Of a stretch of DNA of 64,000 bases, positions 8,020-16,123 are shown piece after piece. The notes under the pieces were generated by a model. It was given only the letters and a program-made list of their open reading frames with translations. It had not been told where the DNA came from and did not search any database. Every line of letters begins with the position of its first letter. Position 1 is the stretch's first letter. The stretch is from Metaruminococcus_A gallistercoris (lineage in GTDB: Bacteria; Bacillota; Clostridia; Oscillospirales; Ruminococcaceae). The position numbers and the translations under genes were made by a program. The stretch covers positions 1-64,000 of the forward strand of contig CAJFNQ010000010.1 in the NCBI GenBank assembly GCA_904394975.1, given 5' to 3'.

Positions 8020-10146
8020 ATGTTTGAAAAAAACGGAGTCGATTACAGTTACACCGAAAACCGCGAATTAAGCTGGCTGAAGTTTAATCTTCGCGTTCTG
8101 GAAGAGGCAGACTGCGAAGATACTCCCGCTTTTGAACGACTGAAATTCATTTCCATATTCACCAGCAATCTGGATGAATTCTACATGGTACGCGTGGGCA
8201 GCTTATATGACCTGGCACTCGCCGGTGATGACGAACCGGACAACAAATCAGGCATGACTTGCAGTGAGCAGTTGGATGCTATTTTTGACCGCACACCCGA
8301 ACTCTGCCGAAAAAAAGACGAATCCTATGCCAGAGTTGCGGACGCGCTTGCAAAGCAACATATCTGCCGCCCCTCATACAATGATCTGACTTCTTCTGAA
8401 AAGAAATTTGTCGAAAAATACTTCAAAAAATCCATTCTGCCTTTGCTTTCCCCGCAAATTGTTGACAATATGCATCCCTTTCCCCATCTTGTCAACAAAA
8501 GGCTGTATATTGCGGCTGTACTGCGTCATGGCAAAAACTGCTGCTATGGATTGATCCCGGTTTCTCCCGCGCTGAGCCGTATTGTTCCCATGCCGGAAAG
8601 TGAACTGCGTTTTATGCTGTTGGAAGACATCATTCTGCAGTTTGCGGATCTTGTTTTTGAGCGCTACGAGGTTTCCGAAAAACTAGTTGTCTGTGTTACG
8701 AGAAACGCGGATATTGATACCGATGAAGGATTGTACGATGCAGATTTGGACTTCCGGCAGCATATGAAAATCATTCTGAAAAAGCGCGCCCTGCTCGCCC
8801 CGGTACGGCTTGAGATTTCCGCCCTGCTTTCTGACGGATTCCAGAAATTCTTATGCTCTCAGTTAAATTTACAGCCTAAACAGGTATTTGTCAGCGCTTC
8901 ACCTTTAAACATGTCCTATGTTTTCGGGCTTGAGGATCTATTGCCTTCTGCCAACAAGCAACTGCTTGTCAACACTCCGTTCAAACCTCAGGAGTCTCCG
9001 GATGTACATATGCACCAGAGCATTATCCGCCAGGTGCTAAAAAAAGACCTTCTGCTTTCTTACCCGTTTGAAAGCATGAAACCGTTTCTTAATCTGATAC
9101 GGGAAGCGTCTACTGATCCTGCTGTACTTGCCATTAAAATCACTCTTTACCGAATCAGCCGTGAGTCTAAACTGGCGGAATATCTCATTGAAGCGGCTGA
9201 AAACGGGAAAGAAATCACCGTTTTAATGGAACTGCGTGCCCGTTTTGACGAGCAAAATAACATCGAGTGGGCCCAGCGGCTGGAAGAAGCCGGTTGTAAT
9301 GTAATCTATGGTTTTGACGGATACAAGGTCCATTCCAAAATCTGTTTGATTACCCGCAAAGATCACGGCCGCATTCAGCACATCACGCAGGTCGGCACCG
9401 GCAACTACAATGAAAAAACCTCCCGGCTGTACACCGATCTTTCCCTGATCACTGCCGATCCGGAGATCTGCGATGACGCGGTTGCATTCTTTAAGAATAT
9501 GTCGCTTGCCAATCTGGAAGGGATCTATAAAAAACTGTGGGTTGCTCCTTACAGCTTAAAGTCTAACGTAATCCGCATGATCGACCGGGAGATTGAAAAA
9601 GCAAAAATGGGCAAAGAAGCTCGCATCATTATGAAAATGAATTCTTTGACCGATCGTGACATTATTGATAAATTCGCGGAAGCGTCACAGGCTGGAGTCA
9701 CCATCCGGCTGATCATTCGCGGAATCTGCTGCCTGATCCCCGGTATTCCCGGAAAAACGGATAAAATTACTGTAACAAGCATTGTCGGACGTTTTCTGGA
9801 ACATTCCCGCATTTACTGTTTCGGAACCGGTGCGGATATGTCATTATACATCGCTTCAGCGGATATGATGACCCGAAATACTCAACGACGTGTGGAAATC
9901 GCCTGCCCTGTTCTTGACAACAGGCTGAAAGACCGTATCTGTGATATGCTGGACGTTATGCTGGATGATACTGTAAAAGGCCGAGTGCTTTACAGCAGCG
10001 GAACCTATCGTTTCCCGCCGAGAGAGCCTTTTGCCATCGCCAGTCAGGAATATTTTATGCGCCAGGCAATCGAACGTGCGCGGACAAACCCCGCCGGGTC
10101 CAAACCTTCTGCTCTGAGCAGATTGAAACATCTCTTCAAAAAATAA
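8020..10146 (+). CDS. ppk1: Polyphosphate kinase 1
   Basis: This 708-residue protein is a full-length Ppk1, which reversibly builds inorganic polyphosphate from ATP. The N-terminal domain starts with Y-T-E-N-R-E-L-S-W-L, and the autophosphorylated histidine is His438 in Y-K-V-H-S-K-I-C-L-I. The motifs G-T-G-N-Y-N-E-K-T and Y-I-A-S-A-D-M-M-T-R-N, where a second phospholipase-D-like catalytic pair lies, are intact. A GGAAGAGAGG site precedes the ATG. It is not in the pst/pho cluster 13 kb away, though both belong to phosphate management. The 270-base gap upstream has two TATAAT-like boxes (7891 and 7979) without good -35 partners. Confidence 0.97.
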   Translation: MFEKNGVDYSYTENRELSWLKFNLRVLEEADCEDTPAFERLKFISIFTSNLDEFYMVRVGSLYDLALAGDDEPDNKSGMTCSEQLDAIFDRTPELCRKKDESYARVADALAKQHICRPSYNDLTSSEKKFVEKYFKKSILPLLSPQIVDNMHPFPHLVNKRLYIAAVLRHGKNCCYGLIPVSPALSRIVPMPESELRFMLLEDIILQFADLVFERYEVSEKLVVCVTRNADIDTDEGLYDADLDFRQHMKIILKKRALLAPVRLEISALLSDGFQKFLCSQLNLQPKQVFVSASPLNMSYVFGLEDLLPSANKQLLVNTPFKPQESPDVHMHQSIIRQVLKKDLLLSYPFESMKPFLNLIREASTDPAVLAIKITLYRISRESKLAEYLIEAAENGKEITVLMELRARFDEQNNIEWAQRLEEAGCNVIYGFDGYKVHSKICLITRKDHGRIQHITQVGTGNYNEKTSRLYTDLSLITADPEICDDAVAFFKNMSLANLEGIYKKLWVAPYSLKSNVIRMIDREIEKAKMGKEARIIMKMNSLTDRDIIDKFAEASQAGVTIRLIIRGICCLIPGIPGKTDKITVTSIVGRFLEHSRIYCFGTGADMSLYIASADMMTRNTQRRVEIACPVLDNRLKDRICDMLDVMLDDTVKGRVLYSSGTYRFPPREPFAIASQEYFMRQAIERARTNPAGSKPSALSRLKHLFKK

Positions 10147-10185
10147 TCATCGTAATACAATCCACTTAAAAAAGGAGCAATCACT

Positions 10186-10770
10186 ATGGAACAAACAATA
10201 CAAGCAATCCTGGGAAGACGAAGCATTCGAAAATATAAAAGCATCCCCATCAGCGAAGAGGAACGCAACACAATTTTGGAAGCGGGGCTTTACGCACCAA
10301 GCGGCGGAAACTGCCAGTACGCCCGTTTTACCGTCATTGAGTCCCCTGAGCAGCTTACACGTTTAAAGCGGCTGGTGGAAAGTGAATTCGCGAAAATGGA
10401 AATCACAGAAGGAATGTACAAAAGCAAAGTACACGCCATAAACGCCGCCAAAAAGGGGAATTACGACTTTATTTACGGAGCGCCTACCCTGATCATCGTA
10501 ACCAATAAAAGAGGTCACGGAAACGCAATGGCCGACAGTGCAGCTGCGATTGAAAACATGCTGCTTGCCGCAACCGCAATGAATATCGGTACCTGCTGGA
10601 TCAATCAGCTCACATGGATCACCGACTCTTCGGCACTCAGGGAGGTTATACAGGAATACGGCATCGGTGAAGACGAAGTCATCTGCGGGAGCGTTGCGCT
10701 CGGTTATTCCGACCAGCAGCCTTCCAAAGCGGCACCCCGAAAAGAAGGCAGGATCAAAATCATAGATTGA
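10186..10770 (+). CDS. Nitroreductase family FMN-dependent oxidoreductase
   Basis: The 194-residue protein begins with the family signature I-L-G-R-R-S-I-R-K-Y, whose Arg and Ser contact FMN. It continues with A-P-S-G-G-N-C-Q-Y and a late I-C-G-S-V-A-L-G-Y segment. Members use NAD(P)H to reduce nitro compounds, quinones or flavins; the physiological substrate cannot be read from sequence. A strong AAAGGAG site lies before the ATG, and the gene is 39 bases behind ppk1, so read-through transcription is possible. Confidence 0.92.
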   Translation: MEQTIQAILGRRSIRKYKSIPISEEERNTILEAGLYAPSGGNCQYARFTVIESPEQLTRLKRLVESEFAKMEITEGMYKSKVHAINAAKKGNYDFIYGAPTLIIVTNKRGHGNAMADSAAAIENMLLAATAMNIGTCWINQLTWITDSSALREVIQEYGIGEDEVICGSVALGYSDQQPSKAAPRKEGRIKIID

Positions 10771-10791
10771 TTCAAACTTTCCAAAAACAAC

Positions 10792-10820
10792 AAAAGCGCT
10801 CTGAACTCAGAGCGCTTTTT
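10792..10820. terminator. Bidirectional terminator between converging genes
   Basis: The stem AGCGCTCTGA/TCAGAGCGCT (10795-10804 with 10807-10816) carries an A-run before and a T-run after. It serves the nitroreductase gene on the plus strand and the yjbQ-like gene on the minus strand. Confidence 0.9.
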
Positions 10821-10846
10821 ATAACTTGAAACGATTTCGTTCACCC

Positions 10847-11245
10847 TTACCGATCACCCATGACTTTTACATAAAAGTGTCTGCTGCGAGGGCCGTCAAA
10901 CTCACAAAAATATACATCCTGCCACATACCAAGAAGCAGTCTTCCGTTTTCGACGATCAAGGTTTCCGAACAGCCCACGCAGCTGGATTTCAGATGAGCG
11001 GTGGAATTCCCTTCCATATGACGATATGCTGACAGTTCCGGATAGCACTCAGATAAGCCTTTCAGAAGATCATGTTTCACATCCGGGTCCGCGTTTTCAT
11101 TCACGGTAATCGCAGAGGTTGTATGAGGCGTATACACCACGCAGATACCGGAAACCACCCCGCTTTTTTTCACAGCGTCATTTACCTGAAGGGTAATATC
11201 GTAAAAGCCTTCTGTTTCTGTTCTCAGCTGATATTCATATACCAT
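10847..11245 (-). CDS. yjbQ: YjbQ/UPF0047 family protein
   Basis: The 132-residue protein matches the compact YjbQ fold in length and motifs: V-Y-T-P-H-T-T-S-A-I-T-V-N-E with metal-binding His, an E-N-A-D-P-D segment, A-H-L-K-S-S with a second His, and a final G-R-L-L-L-G-M-W-Q. The family is annotated as a secondary thiamine-phosphate synthase activity because it can complement a thiE defect; the true role is not settled. The start at 11245 is used because AAAGGAAG precedes it and it gives the family length. A longer frame to 11308 has no ribosome binding site. Confidence 0.9.
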   Translation of the reverse strand: MVYEYQLRTETEGFYDITLQVNDAVKKSGVVSGICVVYTPHTTSAITVNENADPDVKHDLLKGLSECYPELSAYRHMEGNSTAHLKSSCVGCSETLIVENGRLLLGMWQDVYFCEFDGPRSRHFYVKVMGDR

Positions 11246-11368
11246 TTGACCGCTTCCTTTCCAATCGTCCTTAAACGCCGAACAGGTTTTGCTTATTTTT
11301 ATCTGCATTATAATACAAACTGCACAAAATTACAAATCCACTTTCTCCGTTTAAATTGGTAAAACAAA

Positions 11369-11397
11369 TTGACAAAATAATACAACACATTTATAAT
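11369..11397 (+). promoter_or_regulatory. Promoter of the T-box/arylacetate operon
   Basis: A perfect sigma-A promoter, TTGACA (11369-11374) and TATAAT (11392-11397) with 17 bases between, sits directly before the T-box leader. Transcription should begin near 11404, at the start of the structured leader. Confidence 0.92.
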
Positions 11398-11399
11398 AA

Positions 11400-11660
11400 T
11401 TAAGAAAGACTTTGACGGAGAAAAGTACGCAGAAAGCCCCGTTCAGGGAGAATATGCCACCGACTGAAAGCATATTTACGAAAGGCGCTGCCGAAGTTCG
11501 CTCCCGAGTCCGGCAGGTGAACGCAAAGTAGTCTGCCGCGTGAAGCCCGCGTTAAGGGTGTGGCTTTTGCCGTTGAGCGCGCCGGCTTTTCCGGCGAAAA
11601 TGGGTGGTACCGCGGAAATTGTTCCTTTCGTCCCATAAACACGGGGCGGAAGGTTTTTTT
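11400..11660 (+). promoter_or_regulatory. T-box riboswitch, predicted tRNA-Phe specific
   Basis: The leader has the parts of a T-box: a long 5' structured domain, the conserved T-box sequence GGGTGGTACCGCG (11602-11614) and an intrinsic terminator (11624-11660, T-run 11654-11660). In the specifier region the triplet TTC (11497-11499) sits in GAAG-TTC-G-CTCCCGAG, the usual position of the codon-like specifier, which predicts reading by tRNA-Phe (GAA anticodon). The T-box variable base is U (TGGT, 11605-11608), which would pair with A73, the usual discriminator of tRNA-Phe. Uncharged tRNA-Phe would then favour the antiterminator and turn on paaK, the symporter and iorAB. The T-box call is solid; the amino acid is a reasoned reading. 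Confidence 0.88.
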
Positions 11661-11727
11661 ATACCCTGCCCCATACCGGAACCCAATGAAAATTTCAAGC
11701 CGGATGGCAGAATGGATGGTATTGGAC

Positions 11728-13032
11728 ATGAGCAAAATATGGAGCCCCATGGAAACTCTAAGCAGAGAAGAACTCCGCAAGATCCAAAGCGAGCGGCTGG
11801 TGGCAACCGTCAAACGCATGTATGAAAAGACGACCTATTTTAAAGCGAAGATGGATGAAATCGGTCTGGAACCGGGTGATATCCGTTCGGTCGATGACCT
11901 TCACAAACTTCCATTTACTTATAAAACCGACCTGCGTGACAACTACCCCTTCGGTATGTTTGCCGTTCCAATGGATGAGATCGTGCGTATTCACGCTTCC
12001 AGCGGTACCACAGGCAAGCAGATCGTTGTTGGCTACACTGAAAATGACCTGAATATGTGGGCAGACAGTATGGCTCGCTGCCTCACTATGGCAGGCGGAA
12101 CCAATAAAGATATCGTACACGTTTCTTACGGCTATGGTTTGTTCACAGGCGGACTTGGAGCACATGACGGCGCGCAGAAGATCGGTGCGACTGTTGTTCC
12201 GGCGTCTGTCGGCAACACCAAACGCCAAATTAATCTTTTGAAGGATTTCGGTACAACCATGATCTGCTGTACCCCTTCTTATGCGCTGCACCTTGCAGAT
12301 GAAATGCCGGCGCTCGGTATTACAAAAGATGATCTCAAACTGCGGGCGGGTATTTTCGGCGCAGAACCCTGGACTCAGGAAATGCGGATGCAAATTGAAG
12401 AGCGTCTCGGCTTAAAAGCATATGATATTTACGGCTTAAGCGAGGTTGCAGGTCCGGGTGTTTCCATGAGCTGTGACTACAACTGCGGCATGCATATCGC
12501 GGCCGATAACTTCATTCCGGAAATTATTGACCCGGAAACCGGCGAAGTCCTTCCGGAGGGCGAGACCGGAGAACTGGTGTTCACCTGTGTCACCAAAGAG
12601 GCTTTCCCGCTCATCCGTTACCGCACAAGAGACCTGTGCAGCTTGACTTATGAACCTTGTGAGTGCGGACGTACTTCCCCGCGTATGTCAAAAGTCAAAG
12701 GTCGTTCGGATGATATGCTTATTATTCGCGGTGTCAATGTCTTCCCGTCCCAGATTGAAAGTGTTCTGCTGAAATTTGCCGATGTCGAGCCTCATTACAT
12801 GATCTATGTTGACCGTGTGAACAACAGCGACACTATGGAAATTCAGGTGGAGATGACCCAGAAGATGTTCAGCGATACGGTTACCGCCATCGAAGGGCTG
12901 GAACGGAAACTGCGCACCGAAATTGAGTCTGTACTGGGCATCAGCGCGAACATCACTCTCGTCAGCCCGAAAAGCATTCCGCGCAGCGAAGGCAAGGCAA
13001 AACGTGTTGTTGACCGCCGGAAGATTTTTTAA
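11728..13032 (+). CDS. paaK: Phenylacetate-CoA ligase (first paralogue)
   Basis: The 434-residue protein is a PaaK-type adenylate-forming enzyme joining phenylacetate or related aryl acids to CoA with ATP. The phosphate-binding loop is S-S-G-T-T-G-K at residues 91-97, and the C-terminal lid motif G-R-S-D-D-M-L-I-I-R-G-V-N-V-F-P-S is intact. The start at 11728 fits the family N-terminus (W-S-P-M-E-T-L-S-R-E-E-L) and has GGATGG upstream; the longer frame begins inside the T-box. In fermenters the enzyme may also run backward to gain ATP from arylacetyl-CoA made by IorAB. A stretch of CRISPR-free, ordinary operon DNA links it to the symporter gene. Confidence 0.93.
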   Translation: MSKIWSPMETLSREELRKIQSERLVATVKRMYEKTTYFKAKMDEIGLEPGDIRSVDDLHKLPFTYKTDLRDNYPFGMFAVPMDEIVRIHASSGTTGKQIVVGYTENDLNMWADSMARCLTMAGGTNKDIVHVSYGYGLFTGGLGAHDGAQKIGATVVPASVGNTKRQINLLKDFGTTMICCTPSYALHLADEMPALGITKDDLKLRAGIFGAEPWTQEMRMQIEERLGLKAYDIYGLSEVAGPGVSMSCDYNCGMHIAADNFIPEIIDPETGEVLPEGETGELVFTCVTKEAFPLIRYRTRDLCSLTYEPCECGRTSPRMSKVKGRSDDMLIIRGVNVFPSQIESVLLKFADVEPHYMIYVDRVNNSDTMEIQVEMTQKMFSDTVTAIEGLERKLRTEIESVLGISANITLVSPKSIPRSEGKAKRVVDRRKIF

Positions 13033-13078
13033 GCAAACGATTTACAAAAATACAGGAATCAGCTAAAATAAAGTTAAG

Positions 13079-13111
13079 GCCGAAAGGGAGACGCAAGTCT
13101 CCTTTTCCGGC
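13079..13111 (+). other. Intercistronic hairpin between paaK and the symporter gene
   Basis: The arms GCCGAAAGGGAGAC (13079-13092) and GTCTCCTTTTCCGGC (13097-13111) form a long imperfect stem with a GCAA loop. No T-run follows, so it is more likely a processing or stability element than a terminator. It ends about 16 bases before the symporter start codon. Confidence 0.6.
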
Positions 13112-13127
13112 ACTGTGAGGATATTTT

Positions 13128-14699
13128 ATGGTAATCAAAATCATCGTTCTGGTCATTTTCATTGCGGTTACCGCAGGAATTGGCCTTTACTGCCGCAGCA
13201 AAATCAAAAGCGTTAATGATTTCGTTCTGGGGGGGCGCAATGTTGGCCCGTGGCTGACTGCCTTTGCTTACGGAACTTCTTATTTTTCCGCAGTTGTATT
13301 TGTTGGATACGCCGGCCAGTTCGGCTGGAATTTTGGCGTTTCTGCTACCTGGATCGGCATAGGAAACGCTATAATTGGCAGCCTGCTCGCCTGGGTTATT
13401 TTAGGGCGGCGTACCCGCGTTATGAGTAAGCATTTTGAAGCGTCTACCATGCCGGAATTTTTTGAGCGGCGTTACTTAAGCAAGCCAATGAAAATCGCTG
13501 CTTCTGCCATTATTTTTGTTTTTCTTGTACCCTACACCGCCTCCATTTACAAAGGCCTTTCGGGGCTTTTTTCCATGGCGTTTGGCATTGATTTTACCTA
13601 CTGCATTGTTGGGATGGCTGTATTGACCGGTATTTATGTTATCGCCGGCGGCTATATGGCAACCGCTATCAACGATTTTATTCAAGGTATTATCATGCTG
13701 GTTGGCATTGTAGCAGTTATTCTTGCTGTACTTAATGTACACGGTGGGTTTACAGAGTCTTTAAACCAGCTCTCTCAAATTCCTTCTGAAACCGCACCCG
13801 GCATGGCAGGGGCATTTACTTCGTTTTTCGGGCCGGATCCAATCAATCTGCTGGGCGTTGTCATTTTGACCAGCCTCGGAACCTGGGGGCTCCCGCAGAT
13901 GATTCACAAATTTTATACCGTTAAAAACGAAAAAACCATCAAAACCGGTACTATCATCTCTACTGTATTTGCGTTAATTATTGCAGGCGGCTCCTACTTT
14001 ATGGGCGGGTTTGGCAGATTGTTCTTTGAAGGTGAAGCTCCTGCCGGCGGGTTCGACAGCATTGTTCCCACCATGCTCAATACCCTGTCTGACCTTTTAA
14101 TCGCGATTGTCATTATACTGGTACTGTCGGCGTCGATGTCGACCTTGTCTTCCTTGGTCATCACGTCCAGTTCCACGTTTACCATTGATTTTCTGAAAGG
14201 AATCTTTTTCCCAAAAATGGGAAACAAAACGCAGATGCTGGTCATCCGGGTTTTGTGTGCCGTATTTATTCTCATTTCCGTTTTGCTGGCACTGAACCCC
14301 AACAGCATGATCTCCAGCCTGATGTCTGTTTCATGGGGTGCTCTCGCCGGTGCATTTCTCGGGCCGTTTTTGTACGGTCTGTTCTGGAAAGGAACAACAA
14401 GAGCAGGTGTTTGGGCCGGCTTTATTTCCGGTGTAGTAATCACCGTTTTCGGACTCATACTTACTTTAACGGGAACAGTGCTGCCTGCTCCGTTTGAGCT
14501 TTTGAATTCCCCGCTGAATCTGGGTGCGTTCGCAATTGTATTTTCTCTGGTGATCGTACCGCTTGTCAGTGTACTGACTCCCAAATTGCCAAAGCAACAT
14601 TTGGAACAAGCATTCGCATGTTATGACGAGACCATCGTCACACAACATAAATTCATGTTAGAAAAAGAAGAGGAAGAGTATATCGATGGCAATGGTTAA
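13128..14699 (+). CDS. Sodium:solute symporter (SSS family)
   Basis: The 523-residue integral membrane protein has about 13 hydrophobic helices and SSS family features: an N-terminal D-F-V-L-G-G-R-N followed by helix W-L-T-A-F-A-Y-G-T-S-Y-F-S, and V-I-A-G-G-Y-M-A-T in the middle. The closest familiar group is the PutP-like branch. Its place between two phenylacetate-CoA ligases in a T-box operon suggests uptake or export of aryl acids or aromatic amino acids with Na+, but the substrate is inferred. The GAGG site at 13116-13120 sets the start, and the 3' end overlaps the next ligase gene by 14 bases. Confidence 0.9.
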   Translation: MVIKIIVLVIFIAVTAGIGLYCRSKIKSVNDFVLGGRNVGPWLTAFAYGTSYFSAVVFVGYAGQFGWNFGVSATWIGIGNAIIGSLLAWVILGRRTRVMSKHFEASTMPEFFERRYLSKPMKIAASAIIFVFLVPYTASIYKGLSGLFSMAFGIDFTYCIVGMAVLTGIYVIAGGYMATAINDFIQGIIMLVGIVAVILAVLNVHGGFTESLNQLSQIPSETAPGMAGAFTSFFGPDPINLLGVVILTSLGTWGLPQMIHKFYTVKNEKTIKTGTIISTVFALIIAGGSYFMGGFGRLFFEGEAPAGGFDSIVPTMLNTLSDLLIAIVIILVLSASMSTLSSLVITSSSTFTIDFLKGIFFPKMGNKTQMLVIRVLCAVFILISVLLALNPNSMISSLMSVSWGALAGAFLGPFLYGLFWKGTTRAGVWAGFISGVVITVFGLILTLTGTVLPAPFELLNSPLNLGAFAIVFSLVIVPLVSVLTPKLPKQHLEQAFACYDETIVTQHKFMLEKEEEEYIDGNG

Positions 14700-16008
14700 T
14701 TACTGGCAAAAAGACATTGAGACAATGAAGCGTTCTGAGCTGAACGCGTTACAGCTTGAACGGCTGAAATACATTGTCCGGTATTGCTACGAAAATGTTC
14801 CGTTTTACAAAAAGCGTTTTGACGAAATCGGTTTGAAACCGGAACATATCCAGTCTTTTCAGGATGTGGAAAAAATTCCATTCACAACCAAGGACGACAT
14901 TCGTGACAATTATCCGTTTGGGTTGTTTGCTGTTCCGCAGAAAAAAATCGTTCGCATGCACGCGTCCAGCGGGACAACAGGAAAGCCAACCGTTGTGGGC
15001 TATACCCGTAATGACTTGAATACCTGGTCGGATCTGGTCGCAAGACTTTGCGTAGCCGCAGGTGTGAATGACGACGACATTGCGCAAATCTCATTCGGAT
15101 ATGGATTATTCACCGGCGCGCTTGGTCTGCACTATGGGTTGGAGAAAATCGGTGCGTCGATCGTGCCGGCATCCAGCGGCAACACAGAAAAACAGGTCAT
15201 GCTGTTAAAAGACTTTGGGGTAACCGTTCTGGTGGCTACACCATCCTATGCGTTACATATTGGTGAAGTGGTACGCGATATGGGCTTTACAACAGACGAT
15301 TTAAGCCTGCGCATCGGTCTGTTTGGTTCAGAGGGCTGTACTGAAGAAATGCGTGCCGCCGTGGAAGAAAGCCTTGGCTTGTTTGCGACGGACAACTACG
15401 GGATGAGTGAACTCATCGGTCCGGGTGTTTCCGGTGACTGCCAGTATCGCACCGGCATGCACATTGCAGAAGATCATTTCTACCCGGAGATCGTTGACCG
15501 CAACACCTTGAAACCTCTCAAAGAAGGCGAAATCGGTGAGTTGGTGATTACGACCCTCACCAAGGAGGGCTTCCCGCTCCTGCGCTATCGTACAAAAGAT
15601 ATTACGCGGATCAATTACGACGCTGACTGCCCCTGCGGCAGAACGCATGCGCGGATGGCTAAAATCATGGGCAGAAGTGACGATATGTTCAAAATCAAAG
15701 GCGTCAATGTCTTCCCCTCTCAGATTGAGAGCGTGTTGATGACAACTCCGCATATTGGGCCGCAGTATCAGCTGGTTCTGACCAGAAACGGATTTATGGA
15801 TAACATTGAAGTCGTAGTCGAAGTGGTAGACGGCAATTTGCTGACCCGCTATGCGGAGCTGGAAATGCTGGAACATGATATCCGGCATCGGCTGCAAACC
15901 GTTCTTGGTTTGGACTGTAAAATCACACTGAAAGAGCCCCGGTCTATTGAACGCACTGCCGGAAAAGCCAAACGCGTGATTGATTTGCGTAACAAAGGGA
16001 CAATTTGA
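14686..16008 (+). CDS. paaK: Phenylacetate-CoA ligase (second paralogue)
   Basis: This 440-residue PaaK paralogue has the phosphate loop S-S-G-T-T-G-K at residues 94-100 and the C-terminal G-R-S-D-D-M-F-K-I-K-G-V-N-V-F-P-S. It is clearly related to the first copy but well diverged, so the two may differ in acid preference, for example phenylacetate against indole- or hydroxyphenylacetate (inference). The start at 14686 has AGAGGAAGAG upstream and lies inside the end of the symporter gene, so translation is probably coupled. The 115-base gap after it holds a CCTGCCG/CGGCAGG hairpin (16056-16077) with no T-run. Confidence 0.92.
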   Translation: MAMVNYWQKDIETMKRSELNALQLERLKYIVRYCYENVPFYKKRFDEIGLKPEHIQSFQDVEKIPFTTKDDIRDNYPFGLFAVPQKKIVRMHASSGTTGKPTVVGYTRNDLNTWSDLVARLCVAAGVNDDDIAQISFGYGLFTGALGLHYGLEKIGASIVPASSGNTEKQVMLLKDFGVTVLVATPSYALHIGEVVRDMGFTTDDLSLRIGLFGSEGCTEEMRAAVEESLGLFATDNYGMSELIGPGVSGDCQYRTGMHIAEDHFYPEIVDRNTLKPLKEGEIGELVITTLTKEGFPLLRYRTKDITRINYDADCPCGRTHARMAKIMGRSDDMFKIKGVNVFPSQIESVLMTTPHIGPQYQLVLTRNGFMDNIEVVVEVVDGNLLTRYAELEMLEHDIRHRLQTVLGLDCKITLKEPRSIERTAGKAKRVIDLRNKGTI

Positions 16009-16123
16009 CCAGGCTGCCGGTGAGGAGAGTTTATCATCCGGCAATTTGGTCTTTCCCTGCCGTTCGTGCGCGGCAGGTGCTGAATAAAGTGCCGTTTGCA
16101 CAGCGGCGGAATGGAATGTATTT

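Noticed and set aside
11497..11499. Alternative T-box specifiers near TTC, for example TCG or GTT in adjoining phase
   Set aside because: Only TTC fits both the usual placement before the CTCCCGAG segment and a purine next to the codon, and it agrees with the U in the T-box; still only a prediction.
15328..16101. 257-residue minus-strand open frame opposite paaK
   Set aside because: Shadow of a PaaK gene with intact motifs; composition atypical and no start signal.
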